NCBI RefSeq assembly: GCF_003096195.1
Contig: NZ_CP023004.1
Span: 724,501 to 788,500 of the forward strand
DNA length: 64,000 bases
From: Ereboglobus luteus
GTDB taxonomy: Bacteria; Verrucomicrobiota; Verrucomicrobiia; Opitutales; Opitutaceae
Direction: 5' to 3'
Shown here piece by piece: positions 54,275 to 62,162 of the stretch. The first letter of the stretch is position 1. The number at the start of each line of letters is the position of its first letter. The notes below the pieces were generated by a model. That model did not search any database. It had not been told where the DNA came from and saw only the letters and a program-made list of their open reading frames with translations. The position numbers and the translations under genes are program-made.

Positions 54275-54590
54275 GGCGAATACAGGAATGGTTGTTGGCG
54301 GGTTGTTTTTGGTTTTCATAAAAGTTGGGCTTGTCGGTTCTTTTCGTTCGGTAAATTATGCTAATTGGTTTGTTTTCCGGCGTCTTAGTATTCATCAACA
54401 TGCAGTTTCTCGCGAAGCTCCCCCAATGCGAGGCGCATGCGTTTCTCAATTCCGGCATAGTGTTTGTCTCCAGCCAGATTGCGCATCTCCGCGGGATCAC
54501 TTTTCAGGTCATATAGCTCGTCGCATCCAGCCTTTGCGCCATCGCCTCCGCCGGTCTCATAAAAATGAATGTATTTGTATCTTCCGTCCG

Positions 54591-56018
54591 TCACGCCGTC
54601 ATGTCGTGCCACTTGATGCCCGGATGGATGATCGTAATAATGATAATATAAATATTCGCGCCAGCTTCGCGCATTCCCCCCCTGAAAAGAGGAGTCAGCG
54701 AACGCCCTGAGAGATTGCCCGGGAGGGGCGCGCCGGCGGCCTCCAGATAGGTGGGCGCAAAGTCGATGTTCTGCACCAGTGCGTCGCACACGCTTCCCGG
54801 CGCGATTTTTCCGCGCCAGGAGACAATCAGCGGGGTGCGGAACGACTCCTCATACATGAAACGCTTGTCGAACCATCCATGTTCCCCCAAATAAAATCCC
54901 TGGTCCGATGTGTATACAATGATGGTATTTTCCATCAATCCCTCCTTTTCGAGGTAATCCAGCAAACGCCCCACTTGATCATCAACCGACTTTATGCAAC
55001 GCAGGTAATCCCTCATGTAGCATTGGTATTTCCACTCCGCCAACTCACGGCCCTTGGGATTTTTTGCCAGAAAATCCCCGGTCCTCGACGCATAGGCTTT
55101 GCGCCACGTGTTCCGCTGCGCGTCGGTGAAACGCGCCATGTTCCTACTCCAGCCTTTGCTATGAGCCTCCTTATCGAAAGGGTGCGTCCCTTTCAGGCCG
55201 TCCATCTTTAAATCGTAAACCATCGTCATGTCCCCGGCCACGGACATTTTTTGGGTGCGGGCGGCTTTGCCTCGGCTTGCGTAATCGTCAAAATAATTAT
55301 CCGGAATGGGAAACTCGGTGTTTTTATACAAATCCAGATATTTTTCCTCTGGCATCCAGTTCCGATGCGGGGCTTTGTGGTGAACGAGGAGGCAGAAGGG
55401 CTTGGATTTGTTCCTCCTCCTCAAAAATTCGATCGAGTGGTCGCCAATCAAAGTGGTGACATATCCCTCCTCCCTCACAAATGAGCCGTTGCTGTCCCGG
55501 GTTTTGAAACCGGGGTTGTAGTATTCTCCCTGGCCGGCAAGCAGGCGATAATAATCAAAGCCTTTGGGCTCGCACGAGAGATGCCATTTCCCGACAACGC
55601 CGGTTTGGTAGCCAAGCCCCCGCAGTATCTCGGAAAAAAACGGTTTTGACGCATCAATTCCTCGCCCCAGCCTGCGCTGTCCGTTCTGGTGGCTATACAG
55701 TCCCGTCAAAAGCGCGGCGCGGCTTGGTGCGCAAAGGGAATTTTCCACATACGCTTTATTAAAAATCATCCCCTCGCGGGCCAGCCGGTCGATATTCGGC
55801 GTCGGGGCGAGTTTCGAGACCGGGTGCCCGTAAGCGCCAATCGCTTGAAATGCGTGATCATCGGCCATGATGTGGATGATATTCGGAGGAGCGAGCGGGG
55901 CGGCAGGGACGGCAAATGCACCGCTTGCGGCAACCGCCGCAAACGACACGGCAGCGCATGAAAGTTTTCCACGCGCAATGCCTCCGGGCAACATGATGTT
56001 TTCGTTTTTTATATGCAT
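54591..56018 (-). CDS. sulfatase, N-terminal part as read
   Basis: The uninterrupted frame contains the signal peptide and the complete catalytic core of the sulfatase. It leaves frame at the G run (54676-54682), and the final 29 residues, beginning at MREAGANIYII, are unrelated to the family. The remaining C-terminal domain lies in another frame from about 54684 down to 54385. Confidence 0.8.
   Translation of the reverse strand: MHIKNENIMLPGGIARGKLSCAAVSFAAVAASGAFAVPAAPLAPPNIIHIMADDHAFQAIGAYGHPVSKLAPTPNIDRLAREGMIFNKAYVENSLCAPSRAALLTGLYSHQNGQRRLGRGIDASKPFFSEILRGLGYQTGVVGKWHLSCEPKGFDYYRLLAGQGEYYNPGFKTRDSNGSFVREEGYVTTLIGDHSIEFLRRRNKSKPFCLLVHHKAPHRNWMPEEKYLDLYKNTEFPIPDNYFDDYASRGKAARTQKMSVAGDMTMVYDLKMDGLKGTHPFDKEAHSKGWSRNMARFTDAQRNTWRKAYASRTGDFLAKNPKGRELAEWKYQCYMRDYLRCIKSVDDQVGRLLDYLEKEGLMENTIIVYTSDQGFYLGEHGWFDKRFMYEESFRTPLIVSWRGKIAPGSVCDALVQNIDFAPTYLEAAGAPLPGNLSGRSLTPLFRGGMREAGANIYIIIITIIHPGIKWHDMTA
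54676..54682 (-). other. frameshift site 4: G7 tract in a sulfatase gene
   Basis: The - strand reads TTC AGG GGG GGA ATG CGC. One further G gives AGG GGG GGG AAT GCG CGA AGC TGG, that is RGGNARSW, followed by the family-typical C-terminal block. Confidence 0.8.
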
Positions 56019-57580
56019 CAATAGCGCGCTATTTTTTCCGGCCCCTTGTCAAAGGCCTCAATCGAGGCATCATAGCTTTGCCTTATCAATTTCATGAGAA
56101 CTTGCTGGTGCGCGGGATCATCCCACAGGTTGGTGAATTCATCGGGATCGTTTTCCATGTCGAAAAGCTCGCCCTTGGCATGGCCATGATAAAGCGCCAG
56201 CTTGTATTTCTTGGTTCGAAACATGGTCCCGCCGGCGATTTTCCCACCCTCATTCGAGCTTTTGTCATAATATTCACAGCGGACATGTTCCTTGTGAAAA
56301 TCCGCCGAGGCCTCGCCGGTCAATATGGGCAACAAGCTTTTCCCCTGAATCTTCCCCGAAACAGGCAGACCAGCCAGTTCCAACAGCGTCGGCACAACAT
56401 CAATCAGCTCGACCAATGCGTCGCTCCGCAAGTTTTGCATTAGCTTTTTCGGATGCCAAAACACCAGCGGCACCCTGACCAAACCGTTGTAGAAACGGCA
56501 TCCCTTGTTGATCAACCCGTGATCCCCAAGCATGTCACCGTGGTCGGACATGAATATAATCAACGTGTTTTCAAGCTGTCCGCTCTCCTCCAACGCTTTC
56601 ATCAGACGTCCGATGTTTTCATCAATCATGTCGATTTGAGCCAGATATCTGGCCGTGCGCCGCCGGTTCTCAGCTCCCGGGTATTTTTTCGGCCTGGACT
56701 GAAAGACCACATTATTGAAGGCGCTTTTTTCCTTCAAGTCCGACTCCTTGAATCGCGGTGCGGGCAGTTCGTCGATATTATAACGATCAATATACTCCTG
56801 AGGAGGGTCGAGGGGATTGTGCGGATCGTATACATTCAAGCTGAACTGCCACGGCCACTCCCGCCTCTCTTTTATGAAATCAATGGCCCGATCCACGCAC
56901 CAAGTCGTCTGATGGTATTTCGCCGGCACGTAGCCATTTTGCTTTTTAAGCGCATTGATATCAATGCCCCGGTCGAGCCAGTATTTTAGATAGTCGTTTT
57001 TTGAACCGCCTTGATACGGGCTGTGGCTGTAATGATAGGTTGTGTAACCATCGTCGGCGGGACGAATCTCCGGACGGCGGGCCATGGCGGTTGAAAGATG
57101 GAACTTCCCCGCAAGTCCGCACTCATAACCGGCGTCCTTCAGCAATTTGGTCACCAGTGGCGCGGCTTCCGGCCAGACTGCGTTGCCGTTGCGAGTGACC
57201 CGGACCGCCGAAGGATACATGCCTGTAAGAAAACTGGCCCGGCTCGGCGCGCTGACAGGCGACTGGCAATGCGCATTGGTGAAGCTGACGCCCTCCCTCA
57301 CAAGCCGGTCGATGTTCGGGGTTTTCACATATTTGTTTCCCAAAGCGCCAATAGTGTCCCAACGCTGTTGGTCGGTGCATATCCACAGAATGTTGGGCGC
57401 GTCACCTCTGGCTTTGATAAACGGCGCTTTCCAGCCCCCGGGTTTCTGCGCGTTTGCGTCCAACACGCCCCCTGCGACCATGACGGCGGGCAGCAAACCA
57501 GCAGTCACATACTTTGTAATATGTGCATGCGCCAGTTCGACAACCGGGCTCCTTTTGACCATGTCGCGATTCTTTTTCAT
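56018..57580 (-). CDS. sulfatase, Ser-type
   Basis: This 520-residue sulfatase has a long basic n-region and a hydrophobic core (YVTAGLLPAVMVAGGVLDANA) as export signal. The metal-binding block is ILWICTDQQRWD (64-75). The modification motif is S110-A-P-S-R114 (SPVSAPSRASFLTGMYP), so the residue to be converted to formylglycine is serine, unlike the three other sulfatases here, which use cysteine. Further blocks are GLAGKFHLS, YDPHNPLDPPQEY and MSDHGDMLGDHGL, the usual metal ligands. Ser-type bacterial sulfatases need an AtsB/anSME radical SAM enzyme, absent from the window. It starts 31 bases after the preceding sulfatase stop, behind a GGAACGTTCC palindrome, and ends within the next start (TGATG). 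Confidence 0.93.
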   Translation of the reverse strand: MKKNRDMVKRSPVVELAHAHITKYVTAGLLPAVMVAGGVLDANAQKPGGWKAPFIKARGDAPNILWICTDQQRWDTIGALGNKYVKTPNIDRLVREGVSFTNAHCQSPVSAPSRASFLTGMYPSAVRVTRNGNAVWPEAAPLVTKLLKDAGYECGLAGKFHLSTAMARRPEIRPADDGYTTYHYSHSPYQGGSKNDYLKYWLDRGIDINALKKQNGYVPAKYHQTTWCVDRAIDFIKERREWPWQFSLNVYDPHNPLDPPQEYIDRYNIDELPAPRFKESDLKEKSAFNNVVFQSRPKKYPGAENRRRTARYLAQIDMIDENIGRLMKALEESGQLENTLIIFMSDHGDMLGDHGLINKGCRFYNGLVRVPLVFWHPKKLMQNLRSDALVELIDVVPTLLELAGLPVSGKIQGKSLLPILTGEASADFHKEHVRCEYYDKSSNEGGKIAGGTMFRTKKYKLALYHGHAKGELFDMENDPDEFTNLWDDPAHQQVLMKLIRQSYDASIEAFDKGPEKIARY

Positions 57581-57593
57581 ATTATGATACTTC

Positions 57594-57603
57594 GGAACGT
57601 TCC
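57594..57603. promoter_or_regulatory. GGAACGTTCC palindrome between two sulfatase genes
   Basis: This perfect 10-bp palindrome with a central CG lies 14 bases upstream of the sulfatase start at 57580, in an otherwise AT-rich gap of 31 bases. The shape resembles LacI-family half-sites, and it could also reduce translation or serve as an internal operator. No other copy was noticed in the leaders I read. Confidence 0.3.
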
Positions 57604-57611
57604 ATTTGATA

Positions 57612-59087
57612 TTAATTTATATAAAAACTCGGTTTCCATGGAACCGGACCGCCAGGTTTGGGCTGTAAAAAACGAGCTCCGGTTTCTTTATACCAAGCGT
57701 GCAACTGCGAACGCATTTTGGCGACACGCTCAGGCTCTTGCGCGGCCAGATCGTTTTTTTCGCCGACGTCTGTGCTTAAATTATACAAGTGCACCCGGCC
57801 GTCCTCCAACCGCTCAATCAGTTTCCAGTCGCCCATGCGAATGGCCGAGGCGGGAAACCCTCCTTGGTTACCGTAGTGGGGATAATGCCAGTAAAGCGCA
57901 TCCCGCTCCGGCACATTGCCGTTTTCCAACAGCGCCATCAGGCTAACACCGTCGATCTCGCGGTCAGCCGGCAACGACACTCCGGCAAACGCAAGCGCGG
58001 TTGGCAGCATGTCGATGCTGCTTATCGGCGTGCGACAGACGCGTCCACCATGCACCGCCCCGGGTAGTCTCGCTATACAAGGAACTCTCAACCCGCCTTC
58101 ATACAGCCACCCCTTGCCTCCGCGATAAGGCAAATTGCACGTGGGATGTCCCTCACTGGTGCTCAGGCCGCCGTTGTCGGACGTAAAAATAACAAGGGTG
58201 CTTTCCAGCAGGCCTTGTCTGGCGAGTTCGTCCAGAATCCGCCCAACCGCGGCGTCCATGCTTTCCACCATGGCCGCATAGACGGCATGATTTTGCCGAA
58301 TACGCACACGACGGGGTTGCGTGCTCTGCCACGCCTGCTCCTCTTCGCCAAAATTTTCCCCGTGATCGAGGCCGAGTTTTATCGCCTTTGCCTTATACTT
58401 TTCAACCAGTGCGGCCGGAGCCTGCAACGGCGTGTGCACTTGATAAAAACTATGATACAACAAAAATGGCCGTGTCTTGTCCCTGTTTCGCAATAGCGAA
58501 ATACTTTCGGTCGCGAGCCTGTCGGTGAGATGCTCGCCCTCGGGACCATCAGGAAGGCGTGGGTTTTTATAAGGAGAAAAATAACTCGCCGGGCTGCCGC
58601 GCCGCCAGCCCGCGACATTCTTGTCGAACCCCTGGTGCTCGGGCCAGTATTTTTCGTCCTCGCCCAAGTGCCACTTGCCGACAAAAAACGTCTGATAACC
58701 AGTCTCCCGCAAACGCTCGGCAAGGGTAACCTCTTCCGACGGCATGTAATGAATCATTTGCGCCTGCAGAAATCTGCCATTGCGTTTGGCGCCAAACCAA
58801 TTTGTGGCGCCGGCGCGCGTGGCATAGCGCCCGGTCATCAAACTGAAACGCGAGGGACTGCAAACCGGGCAAGACGCATAACCATCGGTAAATCGCACTC
58901 CTTGCGCGGCAAGTTTGTCCAAGTTGGGGGTCTCATAAAAAGTATTTTTATTATAACATCCCAAATCCATGACACCCAGATCGTCGGCCAGAATCACAAG
59001 GATATTTTTCGCGACCGGCTCAGCCTGCGCGAACAAGGGAACCGCAAGAACGAACGCGCTTGTTTTTAGCATATTGCGTGTTTTCAT
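57612..59087 (-). CDS. sulfatase, Cys-type (galactose/GalNAc-sulfatase-like)
   Basis: This 491-residue secreted sulfatase has a signal peptide at about 1-23 (SAFVLAVPLFAQAE). The metal-binding block is VILADDLGVMDLGCY (31-45). The formylglycine motif is C76-S-P-S-R80 (CPVCSPSRFSLMTGRYATR). Then follow FFVGKWHLGE, LLYHSFYQVHTPLQ, FTSDNGGLSTSEGHPTCNLP and GGKGWLYEGGLRVP. The last two are typical of S1_16/arylsulfatase A-like enzymes acting on galactose or GalNAc sulfates; the assignment is approximate. It is 49 bases downstream of the GH106-type gene and 31 upstream of the next sulfatase, so it lies within one operon. Confidence 0.93.
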   Translation of the reverse strand: MKTRNMLKTSAFVLAVPLFAQAEPVAKNILVILADDLGVMDLGCYNKNTFYETPNLDKLAAQGVRFTDGYASCPVCSPSRFSLMTGRYATRAGATNWFGAKRNGRFLQAQMIHYMPSEEVTLAERLRETGYQTFFVGKWHLGEDEKYWPEHQGFDKNVAGWRRGSPASYFSPYKNPRLPDGPEGEHLTDRLATESISLLRNRDKTRPFLLYHSFYQVHTPLQAPAALVEKYKAKAIKLGLDHGENFGEEEQAWQSTQPRRVRIRQNHAVYAAMVESMDAAVGRILDELARQGLLESTLVIFTSDNGGLSTSEGHPTCNLPYRGGKGWLYEGGLRVPCIARLPGAVHGGRVCRTPISSIDMLPTALAFAGVSLPADREIDGVSLMALLENGNVPERDALYWHYPHYGNQGGFPASAIRMGDWKLIERLEDGRVHLYNLSTDVGEKNDLAAQEPERVAKMRSQLHAWYKETGARFLQPKPGGPVPWKPSFYIN

Positions 59088-59136
59088 GCGGATTTAGTCC
59101 TCAAGGTTTTGATAAAATGCCGGCTTTCAACGCGGT

Positions 59137-62094
59137 TCATTGAAATGCAGCGTGCCTCCAAAATTCCAACTTCACCTCGCCCAGCAAACCGGCGTCCAGC
59201 AGTGCTGACTTTTCAGTGAAGTAATTCCATGTCGAAAACGCCTGCCGCTGCGCCGAAGGGCGGGGCTTCCCTTCGATCAACCACGCGGGAAACATTCGCA
59301 AGGGGCGCCCCTCCTTGGCGTTTCCCCAGCCCCATTCGCAATCGTCAGGATATTGGCCGTCGCCAATCAACCGGTTGGCCCAAGTGTTGGTCACCGAAAT
59401 GGAAATTTCGTTCACCCCCGGCTTTATATATTGAGTGACATCAATTTCAAATGGCGCATGCCAAAGCGTTCCCACCTGGCGCCCATTGATTGAGACGGAC
59501 GCCATTTCCCTGACGTCCCCCAGTTTAAGCAACACGGACAAATCATTAGCGATATTGCCTTTGGGAATGGTGAATGTGTTTGTATAAATTGCCGTTCCGG
59601 AAAAATATTTTATGCGCTTGTCCCCGGAGCACGTCCACGACTCAAGCGTGGTCAATTTGCTTGAAAAAGACCCGCCGGCAGGCGGCTCGAACTTCACCTT
59701 CCATTCTCCGGAAATCGCCATACTCTCTGGCGCGGATGCAACAGTGGCGCGCAATGTTTTTCCCGCAGCCGTCTGCAATATGTAATCGCCCGCTTCCGGC
59801 GCCTTCACAATCCATCCAGCATCCGCTCGCGCCTCCATGGCATACGAGACGCCGGATTCAGGAGAAATGACATTGGCGGCAAAATCCTTCCGCGCGACAG
59901 GTTTTCTGAAAACCACAAACAGCGCTTCATTTGCCTTTAGCGGCAGTGACACGCCTACGCCTGCGTCCGTTGGATGCCAGACCGCCAGCGGCGAAACACT
60001 GCCGGTTTCAGGATTCCAAATTTCCGGAGTTTTGTTTTCAGACCTTAAAACAAGATTCAAGAGCTTCGGTTTCGCCTCTATATTCGAAAAATAAAAAATG
60101 TCCGTGTCACCTGCCTTACGATGCTGCCAGCAAATGGAATCATCGACAGCGCCGTTGAATTTTACACTGGGAGAAACGCCCAATCCCCGCAAAGCCTCCT
60201 CGACGGAACCTCCCCACAAGACCTTTCCGCTTCCGCAAATGTTTTCCCCCTTGGAAGAAGGCGTCCCCTCGCCCCAAAGTCGGTCGGCCAGCTTCTTGAA
60301 TCGCTTTGCGGCGGCTGGAAAATCCCGGCATGGAGCAGGGGTTGTCGGTTTCGGGCCGAAAATAACAGCGCCTTGCTCCACGACTTCCCCGATCTTCTCC
60401 AAAGTCTCCAATTCCAGCGTCCCTTGATTGGGCACGGCCAGCAATTTATAAGTCCGCCCGGTTGGACTGACGACATTTCCGTCTTTTATGGTGACGTGAT
60501 TTAATAATGTTTTTCGGGAAATCACATCTCCACCCGGCATGTAAACATCCAGTGAAACGAAGTCTGATACTTTTTCCCCCTGTTGCAGCAAATATTGCGA
60601 GCGCGCCAGATAGGAGAGCCATGCCTTGCCCGGTTCATACCAGGTTTGATTGCGCCCAAAATGCGTGCCCCAAGGACCCATGCACATGCCGGGCTTCAGG
60701 TGATCGGGGAAAGGCTGGTGCACCCAATGATGCAATATCATGCGATTCACGCCGCGCGAAAACGCAATGTCGCCGCTAAATTTGAGACGCGCGGGCGTCT
60801 CGTTCCAACTACTGTGCTCTCCGCGCCCCGAAAATGCCTCCGCGCTCAAAACAGTTTTCCCAAAAAATGGAAGCGCCGCGTTAACTTGCCATATGTCCAA
60901 CTCGTCCCTGCGCCTGTGAAACCAAAATTCCGTTGTGGGTCTGTCCACAACCGGGGCTGCATCGAATGTATTAAACGGCTTGGGGTGATGGCCCGGCCCC
61001 GTCATATAGGGCTCGCTTTGCATTTCCAGCCCCATCTCATTGATCATTTTCTTTGGAAGCCGGAAACTGTATTCAAGATACATGTCGGCAATTACCGTTT
61101 TCAAGTCCCTCTGAAAGCCTTCCGACGCTTCCTTGCTCTCGATAATGCGCCCCGCCAGAACAGGCAGCCACGGAATGATGTCATAACCTTTGCGCGCTTG
61201 AAATTCAGTCCGCATCAAGGGAGTCCAGTTTTGTGCGCCAGCCTCATAACTATCGAAGTTAATGATTTTGAATGATCGGCCAAAATAGTCGCCGAGGTTT
61301 TTTTTCAGAGGCTTCAGCACATTTTTCATGTGAAGCCGCATGGCATGAGCGCTCATCTTGTCGGCTTCCAGCGCATTGGTGTTTTTCGGCGCGGCACTTG
61401 GTTTTGACCCTGTGGGCGTGTGTCCGAAGCGATAGATTGTATACTTCCCCTTGGGAATCTCGCAAATAAGTCTTCCGTCCGGCCGCATCTTGTCGGTTAC
61501 ATCAATAATCTTCCCCGGCGAAGGCTCGCCGCTTCTTGGCACAAGCAGCACCGCGATATCCTTATAGTAATTCAATTTACTCGCGGGTTGTGCGAGAAAC
61601 TTGTCATACGCAATGGGACCGGTGATGCCCGCCTCGGACCAAACGACCTGCATCATGGTGTTTTCCGGTGTTATCCATGAACCGCCGCTGACCGACCAGC
61701 CGATGCAATTATGCAGACCCAGCTCCAGTCCAAGTCGGTCGGCCTCGGCGGCGGCATGCCTTAGCAGGGCGAACCATTTGTCATTATAATATTCGATTCC
61801 CGGCGTATAGACATTGGCAAGCGAAGTGAAACGACTCGTGCCGGCGGAGGTGATTTGAAAAATTAGCGCACCCGCAATGCCGGCGTTTTTCATGGATTCC
61901 AGATCCTTGGTAATCCCCTCCTTTGTGACATTATATCCGACCCAGTGCCACATGACCTGCGGACGCGCCCATGCCGGCGGCGATAGAAATGCGCCAGCCT
62001 TAATGTCATCACCACGCGGCGGGCCTCCAGCGCAAACGCAGCCCAGGAGAGCAACGCTTGCAAGAAATAGAAACCTGCGCCAATATTTTTTCAT
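59137..62094 (-). CDS. GH106-type glycoside hydrolase (alpha-L-rhamnosidase-like), probable lipoprotein
   Basis: This 985-residue protein has an N-terminal lipobox (SVALLG-C19), so it is likely lipid-anchored. The start of the catalytic domain (FLSPPAWARPQVMWHWVGYN, then KEGITKDLESMKNAGIAGALIF) is the hallmark of GH106. Further on are GLELGLHNCIGWSVSGG, EAFSGRGEHSSWNE and FPDHLKPGMCMGPWGTHFGR. The C-terminal 170 residues form a galactose-binding jelly roll with YTNTFTIPKG, VSINGRQVGTLWHAPFEIDV and TNTWANRLIGDGQYPDD. Characterised GH106 enzymes are alpha-L-rhamnosidases; in a sulfatase-rich cluster another deoxy-sugar specificity is possible. It is followed closely by a sulfatase and preceded (68 bases) by the autotransporter stop. 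Confidence 0.88.
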   Translation of the reverse strand: MKKYWRRFLFLASVALLGCVCAGGPPRGDDIKAGAFLSPPAWARPQVMWHWVGYNVTKEGITKDLESMKNAGIAGALIFQITSAGTSRFTSLANVYTPGIEYYNDKWFALLRHAAAEADRLGLELGLHNCIGWSVSGGSWITPENTMMQVVWSEAGITGPIAYDKFLAQPASKLNYYKDIAVLLVPRSGEPSPGKIIDVTDKMRPDGRLICEIPKGKYTIYRFGHTPTGSKPSAAPKNTNALEADKMSAHAMRLHMKNVLKPLKKNLGDYFGRSFKIINFDSYEAGAQNWTPLMRTEFQARKGYDIIPWLPVLAGRIIESKEASEGFQRDLKTVIADMYLEYSFRLPKKMINEMGLEMQSEPYMTGPGHHPKPFNTFDAAPVVDRPTTEFWFHRRRDELDIWQVNAALPFFGKTVLSAEAFSGRGEHSSWNETPARLKFSGDIAFSRGVNRMILHHWVHQPFPDHLKPGMCMGPWGTHFGRNQTWYEPGKAWLSYLARSQYLLQQGEKVSDFVSLDVYMPGGDVISRKTLLNHVTIKDGNVVSPTGRTYKLLAVPNQGTLELETLEKIGEVVEQGAVIFGPKPTTPAPCRDFPAAAKRFKKLADRLWGEGTPSSKGENICGSGKVLWGGSVEEALRGLGVSPSVKFNGAVDDSICWQHRKAGDTDIFYFSNIEAKPKLLNLVLRSENKTPEIWNPETGSVSPLAVWHPTDAGVGVSLPLKANEALFVVFRKPVARKDFAANVISPESGVSYAMEARADAGWIVKAPEAGDYILQTAAGKTLRATVASAPESMAISGEWKVKFEPPAGGSFSSKLTTLESWTCSGDKRIKYFSGTAIYTNTFTIPKGNIANDLSVLLKLGDVREMASVSINGRQVGTLWHAPFEIDVTQYIKPGVNEISISVTNTWANRLIGDGQYPDDCEWGWGNAKEGRPLRMFPAWLIEGKPRPSAQRQAFSTWNYFTEKSALLDAGLLGEVKLEFWRHAAFQ

Positions 62095-62122
62095 ATACCG
62101 CTTTTATAAATTTTATAAGTCC

Positions 62123-62141
62123 CGAAGCATATAAGGCTTCG
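62123..62141 (-). terminator. small hairpin between the autotransporter and the GH106 gene
   Basis: CGAAGC (62123-62128) pairs with GCTTCG (62136-62141) across a 7-base loop, 22 bases past the autotransporter stop on the - strand. The following - strand sequence is AT-rich without a clean T-run. It could be a weak terminator or attenuator, or a processing site. Confidence 0.3.
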
Positions 62142-62162
62142 TTTTGTTTTCATCCGGAAGGC

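Larger units (their letters stand above)
54385..56018 (-). pseudogene. sulfatase, Cys-type, split near its C-terminus by an apparent frameshift
   Basis: One extra G in the G7 run (54676-54682) yields a 544-residue sulfatase. Signal peptide about 1-37 (AAVSFAAVAASGAFA). Metal-binding IIHIMADDH (47-55), formylglycine motif C96-A-P-S-R100 with LLTGLYSHQNG, then GYQTGVVGKWHLS, HHKAPHRNW and YTSDQGFYLGEHGWFDKRFM. The layout resembles N-acetylglucosamine-6-sulfatase-like (S1_11) enzymes, but the substrate is not certain. Across the break LSGRSLTPLFRGG continues as NARSWREYLYYHYYDHP and RYKYIHFYETG, the standard sulfatase C-terminal domain. ATG at 56018 shares one base with the TGA of the upstream sulfatase (TGATG), so the two are translationally coupled. 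Confidence 0.85.

Noticed and set aside
54591-54675. C-terminal tail MREAGANIYIIIITII of the sulfatase as a possible membrane anchor
   Set aside because: The hydrophobic look comes from reading the conserved sulfatase C-terminal codons (YLYYHYYDHP) one base out of frame.
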